DNA from: Malaya genurostris
Lineage: Eukaryota; Arthropoda; Insecta; Diptera; Culicidae
Reading direction: 5' to 3'
Assembly (NCBI RefSeq): GCF_030247185.1
Contig: NC_080570.1
Span: 146,974,641 to 147,038,640 of the forward strand
DNA: 64,000 nucleotides
Positions 46,746 to 59,009 of the stretch are shown here, piece after piece (the first letter of the stretch is position 1; each line of letters starts with the position of its first letter). The translations under genes and the position numbers were made by a program. The notes beneath the pieces were generated by a model. The model saw nothing but the letters and a program-made list of their open reading frames with translations. It made no database searches and was not told the origin of the DNA.

Positions 46746-47286
46746 ATTTTTTCAAATTAATTTCCAATGTTATTTTTTACATTACTCTTATTCTGATCTT
46801 TCCACCTTTCAAATACTCAGATGCCTTCAACATACTTTGTTTGCTTTCAAGATTGCCAATTCGATCGCTTCCATGATAAAAGTGACAGTTTCTTGTTTAC
46901 TTTTTACATGTTTATATGAACATGTTTTTCAATTTCCACACGTACATGATTACTTGAAAATGTTTGATTATAAAATTATTCGTTGGAAATTACTCACTTT
47001 ATAATTGACCTAAATACCTAAAGAAAGAAGAAAATAGGGGAGACTGAGGCTAAATCGGACGCTTTTTGGAAACTGAAAAACACATCCATTACAACCAAGT
47101 TTTTACCCAAATTATCTCCATCGTTGTGAAGACTCTACCTTCAGCTTCAATTCCCAATTTGTGATTCGGAAAAATTTGCATTAGTCTTATGGTCCCATAG
47201 AACATTCCTGAATTTCATCTTAATCCGACTCCTCGTTCCGGAGTGTGAAAATTCCAATTTAAAATTACTTACTCACTTCAAATTCA
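46746..47286. other. No gene; repeat fragment at 47.1-47.26 kb
   Basis: AT-rich, with the mosquito-repeat fragment noted in the preceding entry. 'GGGGAGACTGAGGCTAAATC' near 47037 resembles 'GAGACTGGGGCAAAATGG' at 33796. Confidence 0.4.
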
Positions 47287-47559
47287 ATTATTAAACTGAC
47301 GAAAAGGGCGGGTTGGTGATGTCAGAAACATAACTGGAGGGCGTGAATACTTATTATTGTATCGTTTATTTAGACCCGGCTTTAACCAAAAAATGTGGTC
47401 GTTCGCCTGGTGACCTGAATACGAATCAAACTGGCATGATTCTTGCACAATTCCGAGTGTCAATAATCGCTCGTATTCGTTGATAGGCAGTGTGAATTTA
47501 ACAACATTTTCTGCTTCGCCTCCAGAATTGTAACGGTGCATTTTAACTTGTTCTATCAC
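47287..47559 (-). CDS. Hypothetical ORF, ~85-90 aa, unknown
   Basis: A minus-strand frame beginning 'MHRYNSGGEAENVVKFTLPI' (ATG near 47541) and including 'NEYERLLTLGIVQESCQF' and 'ANDHIFWLKPGLNKRYNN'. Composition and codon use look more protein-like than the AT-rich neighbours. I recognise no family. It may be a fragment of a transposon-encoded protein, since the flanks on both sides are repeats. Confidence 0.3.
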
Positions 47560-47684
47560 GGAACAAACGAGAGCAAAATAATGTTATAGTTGTTTAATGT
47601 TGTAGTTTTGCATACTCAATGAAATTTTTTTTAGAAAACTAGGTTTTTGAGTTATGCATATTGTCGCACCGTCGCAAGTTTAAT

Positions 47685-47860
47685 CATAAATTGCTGATCA
47701 TATTTCTGATGCCATGGAGAAAGAATTATATTGTTGCGTTTAGTACAACTTGAGATATTCACCGTTGAGTTCTACCCATTCTTCCACAGGGCGAAATTTG
47801 AAAAGACGTAAGACGTATTCACGTTAAAAATTTCCGCTTTCGTCCGGTGTTAAGCTTTAT
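47685..47860 (+). repeat. Copy of the 38.9-39.6 kb repeat, uninterrupted
   Basis: Shares ordered blocks with 38905-39560 ('CATAAATTGCTGA', 'AATTATATTGTT', 'GAGTTCTACCCATTC', 'GAAATTTGAAAAG', 'AAGACGTATTC'), without the TTAA-flanked MITE. Confidence 0.55.
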
Positions 47861-50204
47861 TCGTTACAAACCATAGTTTACCTGCAATTCCATCTTAAAG
47901 TGGTTGTGGAAAGGTAGCTTATTGGTCGTTATACGAAAATTAATGCATTATATCTGCTTTACTGTGCACTTTTATGATTTATTTCGGTATTAAAAATAAA
48001 AACTCGTTTCACATCAAACACCTGGACACACGCATTGAATTTTTATCTAACATAACAAAACTGACGTGCAATCTTTCGGTAAATCGTCCCATATACCCGC
48101 CTAAAATCGCGATTTATTTTAAATTTCCTAGATTGCTATCAATATTTTTAAGTTGCACTTTACCCGTTGTAATAATAAATATAAAACCACCTTAGGTAAG
48201 GCATTTGGCGTCACTCAATCCACTGATAAAAGATATCGAACTAGTAGTGTTTGGGAATTCAACACCGAATTCAGTATTGTCTAGGTAAAAATCGTTCTAT
48301 CCAAAATTGATAACATTTTTGGCATCCACCTGCACTTTTCGATGTGCCTAGATTACGCATATCTACCTAAACCCCGAGAATGACCGCGCATTATGTCAAA
48401 TTCACGTAACACCATTAACAGGTGAAACCCCAGTAAAGCAAGCCGTCATCGGTATCGATGTTTGCTTGTTTGTTTTTTACAGTTCCGTGTGGGTATGTCG
48501 TGAATGCATGATAACATAGACTACCTTGGAACGGAATGAGCACAATTTTTGTCTTGATTTAACAGAATTATCACCGCAATTGGGATGTCATTTTCAAGAC
48601 GAAAGGAGCTAAAGGTCGGTGATGAAAAATCCTTTCACCCCTCAAGCAGACGCTATTTTTTGTCAAATTTAACAATCTATGTAGTAGGCTCTGGCTGGCT
48701 CTATCGATTCAGTTCAGAATTGGGTGAAACTCAGGACAACTGCACTCGGCGAAAGAACGCTCTTTGGTGAGAAAAAAGTGCCCCTGTTCAGTGGGTAGCC
48801 TAGGCGCCAGGCGATTGACGATATGAGCTCTATTCGGGAATGAAAAGATGGAAAAGCTTTGGATGGAAACTTGTAATTTATCGATTTTCGATTCGCTCGA
48901 TTTGTAAAGTCTAAATTTAAATACGAGTCCTAGTTTTTGGAGCGTAGTAGTTTGTCAAATGTATACTTATTTAGGCAACTAAAATATGACATTTAATATC
49001 GATTTTTACTGAAAAACGTCGGTGTCATGCGTTAATCTGGCTTTGGATTACAGTTTTCATTAAAAAAATCAAACTGTATTCGCTTACATTTGATTTATTC
49101 TAATGGAAAACACATTCACCATGCGTCTTCAAAACTTATATCAGTTGACAAAAATTGATTAAATCATTCCAGCAATCTAGTGGTAATTGTTTTAAAATAA
49201 TGAAGTCTTCTATTATGTTTCAGTGAAATATAGAAATTTCTGGATTAGCACATTTTCTCCTAAACAAATCAAACCTAAAAGATCGACACCTAGGCAACAA
49301 GCCGACCGATTTGTTGCTGACTCATAGTGGCGCTTTATGTTCCAATTATTTCGTCATCCGAGGCGAGAAACTTGAATCAAAACAAGCACATACCAAACTC
49401 ACAACGGTAAATTTTTGTTTTCGTTCCGTTTCTTTTTTAGAAAGAGAAAAACAGCCGTAAAAATGCCACCACCATCACCGCAGCTTGATCTCGGCATCCG
49501 AGCTGCATGCTGGAGGTTGGTTACTCATGGTGCTATCTTTGCTAGTAACCGGAGAATAGTTCTGCGATTTCTCGCTAATGCTGCGAGGGAAGGTTGATAA
49601 TTTTATAAACATAGACTTGTAAAGTCAATTAGAGGTGACAATAATGTATTACAAGAAGGTTTACAATTTTCCCTACAAATAAATATGTTTCACGAGCTGC
49701 AACTGAACAAATCTTATAACACAGTATACATACGGTTCCATCCGAAATGCGAGGCAGTGGTAGCAAAGTCCATGGAGGATACTAGCAAAGCTCATTGCGT
49801 TTAGCATAATAATGTCAAGTTTAACATGTAGTTGGTAGGCAAGGTTCTTTCCATCGAGATGAAAGTATGGAGTATTAATTTCCTGGCAACCTAAATTTTC
49901 ACAATTACTGAAAACATCCACTTTCATGCTGCTTAAAAATACACGCGGAATATTTAAGAACTTGATGGCACAGAAAAAGTTTCACTTGTTCTTGCTCGTT
50001 GCTTAAGGAAACACGTGGTTATTTTTGACAGCTGGGAAGTACAGAACAAGTTTCGCGTGAGAAAGTTCACGCTGCTTAACAGTACGCATTGAACTTTCAG
50101 CAAATTTAAAATACAGAACAAAGCGCTGTCATAAGCCAGCACCAAAATGGTATCGAACATTTCTCTAAATCAACTTCGAAAAACCCCAGCATTTTGGTTC
50201 AGTT
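47861..50204. other. No gene recognised
   Basis: Two kilobases of mixed composition. 48.55-48.78 kb and 49.42-49.6 kb are somewhat GC-richer with short open frames lacking motifs. Confidence 0.4.
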
Positions 50205-52585
50205 TTTTTTATTCAGAGTCAAATCTAATAAATGAATAAGCAAGAGTAATGCCGATAAAGCAAGTGAAACAAGCAAAGTGAGTGAAGTAAGTGAAGCTAA
50301 TAAAACATGTCCAGTGGTAAAATAATAAAATCCTATAGGGGACATGAAACAAATAATGTAAATAAAACAAATAAAGTAATTGGAGCAGGTAAAGTCAATA
50401 TACAAAGTAAAACAAGTAAGCCAAGTGCATGAAATGAAGCAATTAAAGTATAACAATAAATAAGGCAAGCAAAGCAAATAAACAACTGAAGCATGGAAAA
50501 AAGCTTATCAGTAAAGCAAATAAGAAAAGTAAAATAAACAAACAAATAATACAAGTAAAGAAAGTAAATAGGGTGACCTAAACGAATAAAGCAAGTAAAG
50601 CAGATAAAGCAAGGAAGGCAAGTATAGCAAGTCAAATGTGTAAGTGAAGTAGGTACAGCAAATGAGGCAAGCAAAATAAGTGAAGCTAAAAGAGCAAGTG
50701 AAATTAATGAAACAATTAAAAACAGATAAAGCAAATAAACAAGTAAAGTAAGTAAAAATAGTAAAACAAACAAAGCAAGTAAATCTAACAAAGCATGGAA
50801 AAGGCCTCTCAGTAAAGCAAATAAATCCAGTAAAATTAACAAATCAAGTAATGCAAATAAAGAAAGTAAAGCAAAAAAAGGTAAATAAAACGAGCAAAAT
50901 AAAGAAACAAAAAAAGGCAAGCAGAGCAAAAAAAGAAAATGGAGCAAGACAAGTAAGTGAAGAAGTTAAAGCAAATAAGTAAGTAAAACAAGTAAACCAG
51001 AAAAAAGTTAGTAAAACTAATGGATCAAATAAAAACAATATCTCATTTGAAAATTTTGGATGCTCTGGAAATGACCGTTTAGTTTATTGGCGTTGATGAT
51101 GAAAGGTGCTAATCAAAGCGAATGAAGATATTGAAGTAAATAATCAAATAAAGTAAGAGAAACAAATTTAGGAAAAAGAACAAAAAAAAAGTGAGCAAAT
51201 CAAACAAAGCATGTAAAGTAAATCAAATGAAACTAGTGAAACAAACCAAGCAAACAAGACAAATAAAGAAAGTAAAGCACATTTGGTAAGCAAAACGAAT
51301 AAAGCAAGCAAAGCACGAAAGGCAAGTAAAAAAAGAAAATAAAACTAATGAATCAAGTAAGCAACTGTAAAGCAATCAGAGACAATAAAGCAAATAAGCA
51401 TGTGAAGTAAGTGAAACAAGTAAAGCGTATAAAACAAACAAAGCAAGTTAATCGAACAAATCATGAAAAACAAACGCTCATCAGTAAATCAAACAATGCA
51501 AACAAAACAACTAAAGAAAATAAAGTAAATTAGGTTATTAAAACGAGTAAAGCAGAAAAAGTAAGTGAAGCAAAAACAAGGAAATGAAGTAAGCCAAGTG
51601 AGTAAAGAAGCAGGTAAAGCAAATAATGCAAGTAAAACAAGCAAAGGAAAAAGCAAGTGAAACTAACGAATCAAGTAAACACAGCACAGCGAATGAAACA
51701 AACAAAGCAAGTAAATGAAACAAATCATGTAAATGAAACAAAGCATGTGAAACAAGTAAAGCAAGTAAAACAAACAAAGTAAATAGGACAAATAAAGAAA
51801 TAAAGTAAATAAGGTTAGTAAAACGGGTATTGAAAGATAAAGAAGGCCAGTAAAGCAAAACAATTAAATAAGACAAAGGAAACAAGTAAAGAAAAAACAA
51901 GGAAAACTAATGAATCAAATACAAGCAGTACAGCGACTCAAGCTAATGAAGCAAATAAAAAAAATAAAGTAGGCAAAACAAGTAAGACAAATAAAACAAA
52001 TAAATTTTGCCAAACAGAGAATGTAAAACAAGTAAAGTAATTAATGCAAGTTCGGGTTGGTAGATCAATGCATAGGGCGCTGATCCTACAGTCGTATGTT
52101 CGACAATCTGGAAGAATTCTTAGTGCCAATAGGATCGTAGTACTAGCCATGGAATAAATTCTGTACGCAACGAATCGACTGTGAAACGGTTGAAACAGAA
52201 AGCCTAAGTTCCACAAAAGGAATGTAATGCCAGGACTGAATGAAGCAAGTAAAACAAACAAAGCAAAAAAGCGAGTAAAACTAATGAACAAAGCATGAAA
52301 AAACAATGCTTATCAGTGAAACAAGTAAGGCAAGTTAATCAAACAAAGCAAATGTGACCAATAAAGAGAGTGAATAAATAAGTTAAGATAAACGAGTAAA
52401 GCAAAGAAACAAATGAAGCAAAACAAAAAAATAAAGCAGATTAAGTAAGTATGTGAAACAGGCACAACAAAAGAGACAAGTAAAGCATGCAAAGCAAAAA
52501 AAAAAACAAATAAAACAAATGTAAAAAGTACAAACAGTGAAACAAATAAAGCTAACTTAAAGCAAAATCTGATTTGGAACATAGC
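50205..52585 (+). repeat. 2.4-kb strand-asymmetric AAGCAAGTAAA minisatellite
   Basis: Imperfect short units around 'AAGTAAAGCAAGTAAAACAA' (periods of about 5 and 10-16) fill 50205-51040, 51120-52040 and 52240-52560. The plus strand is strongly A-rich with few C and T, so the minus strand is T/C-rich and shows long spurious Leu/Phe open frames. Non-repeat DNA interrupts it at 51045-51115, and a SINE at 52043-52238. It is not coding. Confidence 0.9.
52043..52238 (+). repeat. Feilai-like SINE, copy 3, inside the minisatellite
   Basis: 'GGTTGGTAGATCAATGCATA' head, 'TATGTTCGACAATCTGGAAG' (degenerate B box), 'GTTGAAACAGAAAGCCTAAG', and tail 'AAAGGAATGTAATGCCAGGA', after which the AAGCAAGTAAA repeat resumes directly. 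Confidence 0.7.
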
Positions 52586-53237
52586 TTTTAGATTCTCTTT
52601 TTTTCATAAGTTTCACCATCAGTAGCATCCAATAAATTACCGCAGTTGTTTGGGAAATATGAAAATGTTAGAAAGCTAAGTGAATGTACTCTGGTAAATA
52701 AGTAATACAATAATTAGTTAGTAATAATAAAAAAATATTCCAGAAATGTATCTTTGCATGGTTTTGAGCGATTTATTTTTCATGGTTTCCATGGATTATG
52801 AGCCGAAAAAAGTTTTCGACGAGAATTTTTGTTTTTAAGATCAGCGGATAGTCAGTAGTTGTTGGGGGCCGGATCTGAACTATACGGTGGGAGAGGAAGC
52901 AATTCCAAGTATAATTTGTTCAATTTAACCATCGTTGTCATCGACTTACGAATCGGTGCATTGTCTTGGTGATACGTTGTTTTTGTTTTTCTTAGAAATA
53001 TGAGGTCATTTTCGCTTGATTTTAGCATTCAAACGGTCTTACAATAAAATTGGTAATAACACACCGAAATACTAGTATCTGAGTATGTGGCATTAGTGGC
53101 GAAATAGGAAAGATATTTTTATAATTTGGAATTAAATGGAATTTATTTTCTTTTAAAGTTCATTCCACTAACTGCCCAAACAAGTAATATTTGACTGACG
53201 GATGATTCTAAGACACACAACTCAGCAAATCTCATGG
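52586..53237. other. No gene recognised
   Basis: AT-rich DNA between the minisatellite and a MITE; no support for coding. Confidence 0.4.
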
Positions 53238-53503
53238 CGTTTTCGTTTTTAATTTGCACTACACCGGTGCAGTGCTACACTGAGGCATGAATAAACGAAC
53301 AAAAAAGACGAAAACATAAACAGTAACCATTGACTACAATTAACGATTCCATTGCACAGAGCTACACCAAACTTTTGATGAGTGCTACACCAGTGGTGTC
53401 GGTGCAGAAAAAGTGTAGCACTGGTGTAGTGCAATTGGTAAAAACGAACGGTTTAGGTGCAGCTTTCACTACACCGGTGTAGTGCAATTTAATAACGAAA
53501 ACG
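53238..53503. mobile_element. 266-bp MITE built from 'CACTACACCGGTGTAGTG' palindromes
   Basis: Ends CGTTTTCGTTTTTAATTTGC and its inverted copy (…GCAATTTAATAACGAAAACG), about 33 bp with few mismatches. 'ACTACACCGGTGNAGTGC' occurs near both ends, and 'GTGTAGCACTGGTGTAG' repeats internally. Target duplication not clear. Confidence 0.75.
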
Positions 53504-54400
53504 ACATCAGAATTTTGAAACAGCCGTTTTGTAGTTCAATTATTATTCACGCCTGTTGCAAGAGAGTACTCCATGGACAATTATGATCGTAAAGTTTTAA
53601 TATTCCAGAAAAATAATTAAACAATTTAAAAAAAACACGTACTACCGCTAACTACTGCTAGGTGGATTCATAGCATATTTGGTCGCTCTTATGATCGTGT
53701 TATCAATTTACATAATGTTGCATAATGAATCGTACAATGAAATCGAACCGAAGTAAGCTGGTGCAACTGCTTGAAGCCGGCGGCATCGAGACTACACCGA
53801 TCCGGACCACAGGAAGTAGGCCACTCAGGTGGCATCTAGCGTGGATTTTACCATGTCGTCACGTGTTAAGCACGCCGAGTAACTCGAAACTATGTTCGAT
53901 GGCTAGATGGCTTGGGGTGTTGTTTTGATTTTTTTTCTGGAAACTACTCGAAAAGATCTGTCAGGAATTCGTTCAGCATTCCTCTTGCTTTCGATGAACG
54001 GTTCAACGAGGACGACAACACAAACACTCCAGCAGTGCTTCGGTAGCTTCACCTCAGTCGGCTAGGTGTTTTGTGATTGGTTTTGAATCAGACAACATTC
54101 GGAATAGTGTTGCGTGATATTTTGCGGTATTGCGAAAACTAAGATTTTTAACACTTCCGAAAATGTATTTTCTTTTGGAATTTTGTCCTTTTGCAGAAAC
54201 AATATTTTTCCAGATCGTGCCAATTTTATGAATCTTTTTAGCAAAAATAAGAGCATATCTACAAATCCGAAAGCAGTAGGCGCTGATGTTTTGAATTTAA
54301 GCTTGATCAATCCCCGCACAGTGGTCCGAATCACGACAGTGATCGCATCAGAAATTCAACCAGTGCGTTGAATGGAACCGGTCGTTCGATCAATCTATAC
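53504..54400. other. No gene recognised
   Basis: AT-rich, grading into more GC-rich DNA after 53.7 kb. Short open frames only. Confidence 0.35.
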
Positions 54401-54579
54401 CGATGGAGAGCGATGCGCAGTGCGTGAATGAATCACCTCATACTACTACATCGGGTCTTGGTGGTCCCACTGACCGTGGTCAGTGCCGGTTTGTCCAGCA
54501 AAACCAAAACACAACATTGAACTTGAGCCGCAGAACTCATCGAGTTTTTTTTTTCGTTTCGTGACCTAGCCAGCTAGGT

Positions 54580-54895
54580 CCGGCCTCTCGTAGCTCAGTC
54601 GTACCGGCGGCGATTGCAACGGGTGCGTAACGCATTTCGCTCTCCGACACCGGCTTCGGCTCCGACATCCACCGTTTCGCTACTCTGCCTTTGCGCAGCC
54701 TACTACTGCGTGGTCTCTGCGTGGTTCACACGCGCAGCGAAAGTTTCGTACCGAGTAGCGAAGCTCTGCATGTACGAAGAAAGTTCTGAAAGGAAGTTCA
54801 CGTTCCACTCGAACCCGACGACCGGTTTGATTTGTTGGAACCAGCGGCAGCACACTGAAGTACCATTGAGTGGAGAAAACTGCGGCACTGGAAGT
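54580..54895 (+). promoter_or_regulatory. Promoter / untranslated first-exon candidate
   Basis: A GC- and CpG-rich block with an initiator-like 'GCTCAGTCG' near 54592. It ends at a consensus splice donor (GGAA|GTAAGT, about 54894). Such a block in AT-rich mosquito DNA is typical of a first exon with a long downstream intron. No partner exon was identified before the window ends, and no protein is recognisable, so the gene is unknown. Confidence 0.35.
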
Positions 54896-56411
54896 AAGTA
54901 ATAGGGAGCCTATGCTGAAAAGAAAGGTACCGTACGATTTGAATTTTTGCACGTTCTCGCATGTTGTCATGTTTCTGTTGGTTTGCCTCGAACCAGCTAG
55001 CTTCCATCACGACGACGAAGTGCGTTGCAGAAGAAGAGAATGTTGGCCGGGAACAGTTCGGTTACGGTGATTTCACGAAATTGGATATGACACAGCTTGG
55101 ATATTATTGCAAAATGTCTTTTTATCGTATTCTATTCTATACATTCGCAAAAGTCATATTGGAAACTATGAGTACTAGCAGTAATTCTGGTCATCAAACG
55201 AATCCTTATCGAAATTTCCAATTACATTTGCCGTTTGCATTGTATAACAATAAAATCTATGATAAGAATTGACGACTAGGTAGGCTGGTTTCGTTCAAAT
55301 TTTATGACAGAATGTTCCACACGCTTACTTGTGGCTACTCAGTGCCAAAAATTGGTGTTTTATCCAATATTTGATAGATCCCCATCAAATTGATTCATAC
55401 GATGTCCATACCTACCCAAATATTAAGAAGTACTATAAAGAAAAATTTGAAAACCTATTTATAGACATACATTTAACAAATAAACTGGTAGACAAATGTA
55501 AACTTGTACGAAAATTAGGCATAGTGTTAGAGTCTAAGTTATTGGAATATTACAATACTATATAACCACTTTTTGTAAACTGAAACTAAACACCTATTAA
55601 AACTATGTTTTCACCAAAGCACCGTTGTGTAGCTTTAACCTTCAGCTACAACACCCAATTTGAAAAAAATATGCATTAGTTTTCGTACCAAGTCGTGACG
55701 AAGTGACCAACCCAAATTTCAAAATTTCAGAAACCGCGGAGCAAAGCCGGACACCGTATGGGGCTAAAAAGATTCATACAAAAATGAAGGACGAATACAG
55801 TAGGCCGCCAAATCTCAAAATACCCAGTGAACTTTGTCGAGTCGTATCCGGTCTGATCATCGGTGTGTGCTCCTTGCTTGAAACCATCCATCCATTAAAA
55901 AAATAGGATTGTCTGTTGGATTTAACCTTTTGTGAGATATCATCTTTTTACTTTCTACTGGGAGTATATTGAACTCCACACCTGGAAAATGTCTGAGTGT
56001 GGAATTCCTCTCCTGGAAATGCGGTTTTTTACAGAACCAATGATAAACAGAAACATTCAATAATCATTGGATTCAGCATGATTTGAATTTTTAAAAGCAC
56101 TAATAAAGTCATCGCTACGATGCACAGAAATCAATTTTGCCCAAAAAATCAGAAAAATAAAAAAAAACGTACAAGTTTCAACACGAACACGATTGACACC
56201 AAACTGAATTGATTCAGCTTCATCCAGCTAACTGACGTCTGCCTATCTCAAGAAAGTGCGTTTACAAAGTTAATCTATAGACCGAAGTAGTTTCTGCCTT
56301 ATAAGGTAATATTAATGTAAAGTACGCAGCATAAACTTTAAAATAGATAAAACGAATTTTTCTGTCTATCAGCTGTGTTTTACGTCATGACTGATCAGAG
56401 ATAAAAAAAAG
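54896..56411. other. No gene recognised
   Basis: Possible intron DNA. A 78-codon open frame at 55329-55565 ('NLFIDIHLTNKLVDKCKLVR') has no family match known to me. Confidence 0.35.
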
Positions 56412-56692
56412 TGGTCGTCAAATGGTGAGATAACTAAGACCTTACAAGTCCCTATCTCATGCCTCCCCGAGCGTCTATGATGACATTTGGTCAATAGAAC
56501 GGCGTCGACTGGGTGCTATCGCTTTCTGCGTTAATAGCAGAATGAGAGGGTGCGATATGGCTTGTAGTTTGAAGCCTAAATCCTAAAGTGCAATATTTAT
56601 CATATAATTGCAATATAAGGTTCTGTTGTTTGTTGCATTATTTGTTATATATTGAATTGAATTATATTACATTGTATTATATATTGTTGTTA

Positions 56693-56790
<98 letters not shown>

Positions 56791-56806
56791 TTTATTATTT
56801 TTATTA

Positions 56807-56883
<77 letters not shown>

Positions 56884-57405
56884 TTTATTATTTTTATTAT
56901 TTTTATTATTTTTATTTTTTTTATTATTATTATTTTTATTATTTAAAAAAAAAATATATATTTCCTGCAGTACTGCGACTAAAGAAGAGCATAACTTACA
57001 CTGTGACATCAACTGTTATATATTGTATCATAGCATATTATTTCATATATTATCGTATTATGTTATATTATATTATATCATATTTTGTTATACTCAATTA
57101 TATCGACAACGGGGAGGGGCAGGGAGTGCATCAGGGTATCTTACAAGTGAATGACTGGATGATGGAGTAGATTGCCAACCTGAATCACGTGGGGGAAGCT
57201 TTGTGTTTCTCCCTGAAAGTCTGAAATGAGTAAGACGCACCCTTCTAACAAACAAAACATCAGGCGGGTTTGAGCTGGTATAGCGAAATTCTTTATTATA
57301 TGACTGGATGTTCTTGCTGGAAGGCGCCGGGTCTTCAAAACCCATTGTTTCCTTCTTAACAGCAATTATATGAAAGCTTCTACTGTAAGTCTAACCGCAT
57401 ACACT
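56412..57405 (+). mobile_element. Second copy of the (TAA)n retroelement, middle inverted
   Basis: The 5' 110 bases (56412-56522) match 4236-4345 almost exactly. The 3' part (57104-57330, 'ATCAGGCGGGTTTGAGCTGG') matches 5560-5760. Between them, 56527-57090 runs in the opposite direction to the corresponding module at 5150-5540: 'AGAAGAGCATAACTTACACT' here against 'AGTGTAAGTTACGCTCTTC' there. Element ends beyond 57390 are diverged, and no tail or target duplication is visible. Confidence 0.75.
56697..56944 (+). repeat. Interrupted (ATT)n microsatellite
   Basis: About 250 bp of ATT triplets with blocks of 'TTTTTATT' variants near 56789-56815 and 56880-56940. Spurious poly-Leu and poly-Asn frames cover it. 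Confidence 0.95.
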
Positions 57406-58211
57406 GGCATGAAACGTATTAAAAATGCATGAAAATTATTTTTACTGAAATCGTGAGTGTCAGAGAATTGACTAAAAAAAATCGAGATAACACCATGATG
57501 TACTTGATATTGAAACACAGCGAGGGTCTCGCTTGTAATCCAAGGAAAAGAAAGTTCGTTACATTATTAAAAAATATACCGTTCTGTTTCACTGCGTGAG
57601 GCGTACGTGTGGGAGGATAATGATTGTAAGTTTATCTGTCAACAAGCAAGGAAAAGCCAATTCCCACTTGTAATATCATTTATAAATTATTATCAATATC
57701 ATTTATTCAAGCGAAAAGTTTATTTTAAACACCAAAAATTTTCTGTTCTGGTTTTAACCTGTGGGAAAGTGTAATGTTGATCATTTTCAAGTGATTTTGT
57801 TTGTTGCGTACAATTAAAAGCCCGTAAAGATGTTCAAACTTAATCCAATTTGCGATACTATTATAAGAAATTGCTTTTTACCACCTTTTGATTAGATTTT
57901 TTTTCTTCTAGCGTTCATAATAACTTCAATCGGACCGAAACAAATTCCGGATCTTTATATTGGTCAAAGAATCATCATATGCAATCAAAAATGATAACTC
58001 GAAACAAAAGCGAATAAAATTTCTCACATTTTCTACTAAACTGCTCATGTAACAGATTCTTACATTTTACAAAATAATTGAAATTATACGAGTTTCCCAT
58101 AGCAGCCTGTGTAAAATTCAATCGTCATCCATCATCATCAAATAATGAAACTTAGATGGCGGCTCAGGTAAAAGTAGTTTTGCATTAGATTGCCAATCTC
58201 AAGTGAGGTGA
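57406..58211. other. No gene recognised
   Basis: AT-rich, no supported feature. Confidence 0.4.
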
Positions 58212-58219
58212 CACCGCAG

Positions 58220-59001
58220 CAGAGATGGCAGATCCGAAGATTTGTCTGTAAATCCGCAGTATTCGAACATAGTGCTGTGCTGCAGACTTCTTTTGTTGTG
58301 CGAGTTTTGCGCAGACTTTTGTCAAAATTTACAGGCTTTTGAAAATGTCGCGACCTTTTTTTTTGCTCGCCAAGTCAGTTTAGCGTATCATCCCACTTAG
58401 AAAAAAACGTTCAACGGTGGTCCTTCATTGGTCCAATACGTTGGATCATTGGTCCAATGAAAGTCCAATCAATCGTTCAACGGGAGGCCAACACGGGACC
58501 TTCGTTTGCCGATTTTGAAACAGACCGTTGAACCGAATGCCATTTTTTTCGTTCAACAAACCCGGCAGACAGAGGTCCATTGTTGAGCCATTTTTAACAT
58601 GAGGAGTTGGAGCCCCGTTGGACTAGTTTTACTGCAGAATTTCTGAAGTTTTTTCTACTTATTTGTTTAAACTAACAATACATACCTGCACAATACTTAT
58701 ACTTCACGTAGAATAACAACAAATTTTGTTTCTACGGAAAGGTAACACTTAATTTTCACATTATTTTTGCAAGAGAAAAAACAACAACAAACCGTTCCAG
58801 CTAATTGAACGAATATTTCGTGCAATATATCGTTCAACAAGCGCTCAAAAATCAACAAAATTAAACGGCCTGCTGAGAGGGATACCTCATAATGGAATTG
58901 CTGCCAGCAAGACATACTTGCTAACTGCAGATTTGTTTTTGGATATACAGACTTTTGCAACACTGTCTGAAGATATTTGAAATTTTTACCTGGCATCTCT
59001 G
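58220..59001. mobile_element. hAT-type element with 8-bp TSD (7/8)
   Basis: Ends CAGAGATGGCAGATC and …ACCTGGCATCTCTG, flanked by CACCGCAG (58212-58219) and CAGCGCAG (59002-59009), 7 of 8 identical. It is 782 bp and non-coding. It contains the 'AACGTTCAACGGTGGTCCTT' segment also found in the centre of the hairpin MITE at 18437-18631, suggesting that one element captured or was invaded by the other. Confidence 0.82.
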
Positions 59002-59009
59002 CAGCGCAG

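Noticed and set aside
50333..52582. Series of Leu/Phe/Cys-rich 'membrane protein' frames on the minus strand
   Set aside because: They lie entirely within the A-rich minisatellite and arise from its composition; no start context, splice sites or conserved motif.
56588..57154. 188-residue poly-Leu frame and 111-residue poly-Asn frame
   Set aside because: Artefact of the interrupted (ATT)n tract inside a non-coding retroelement.
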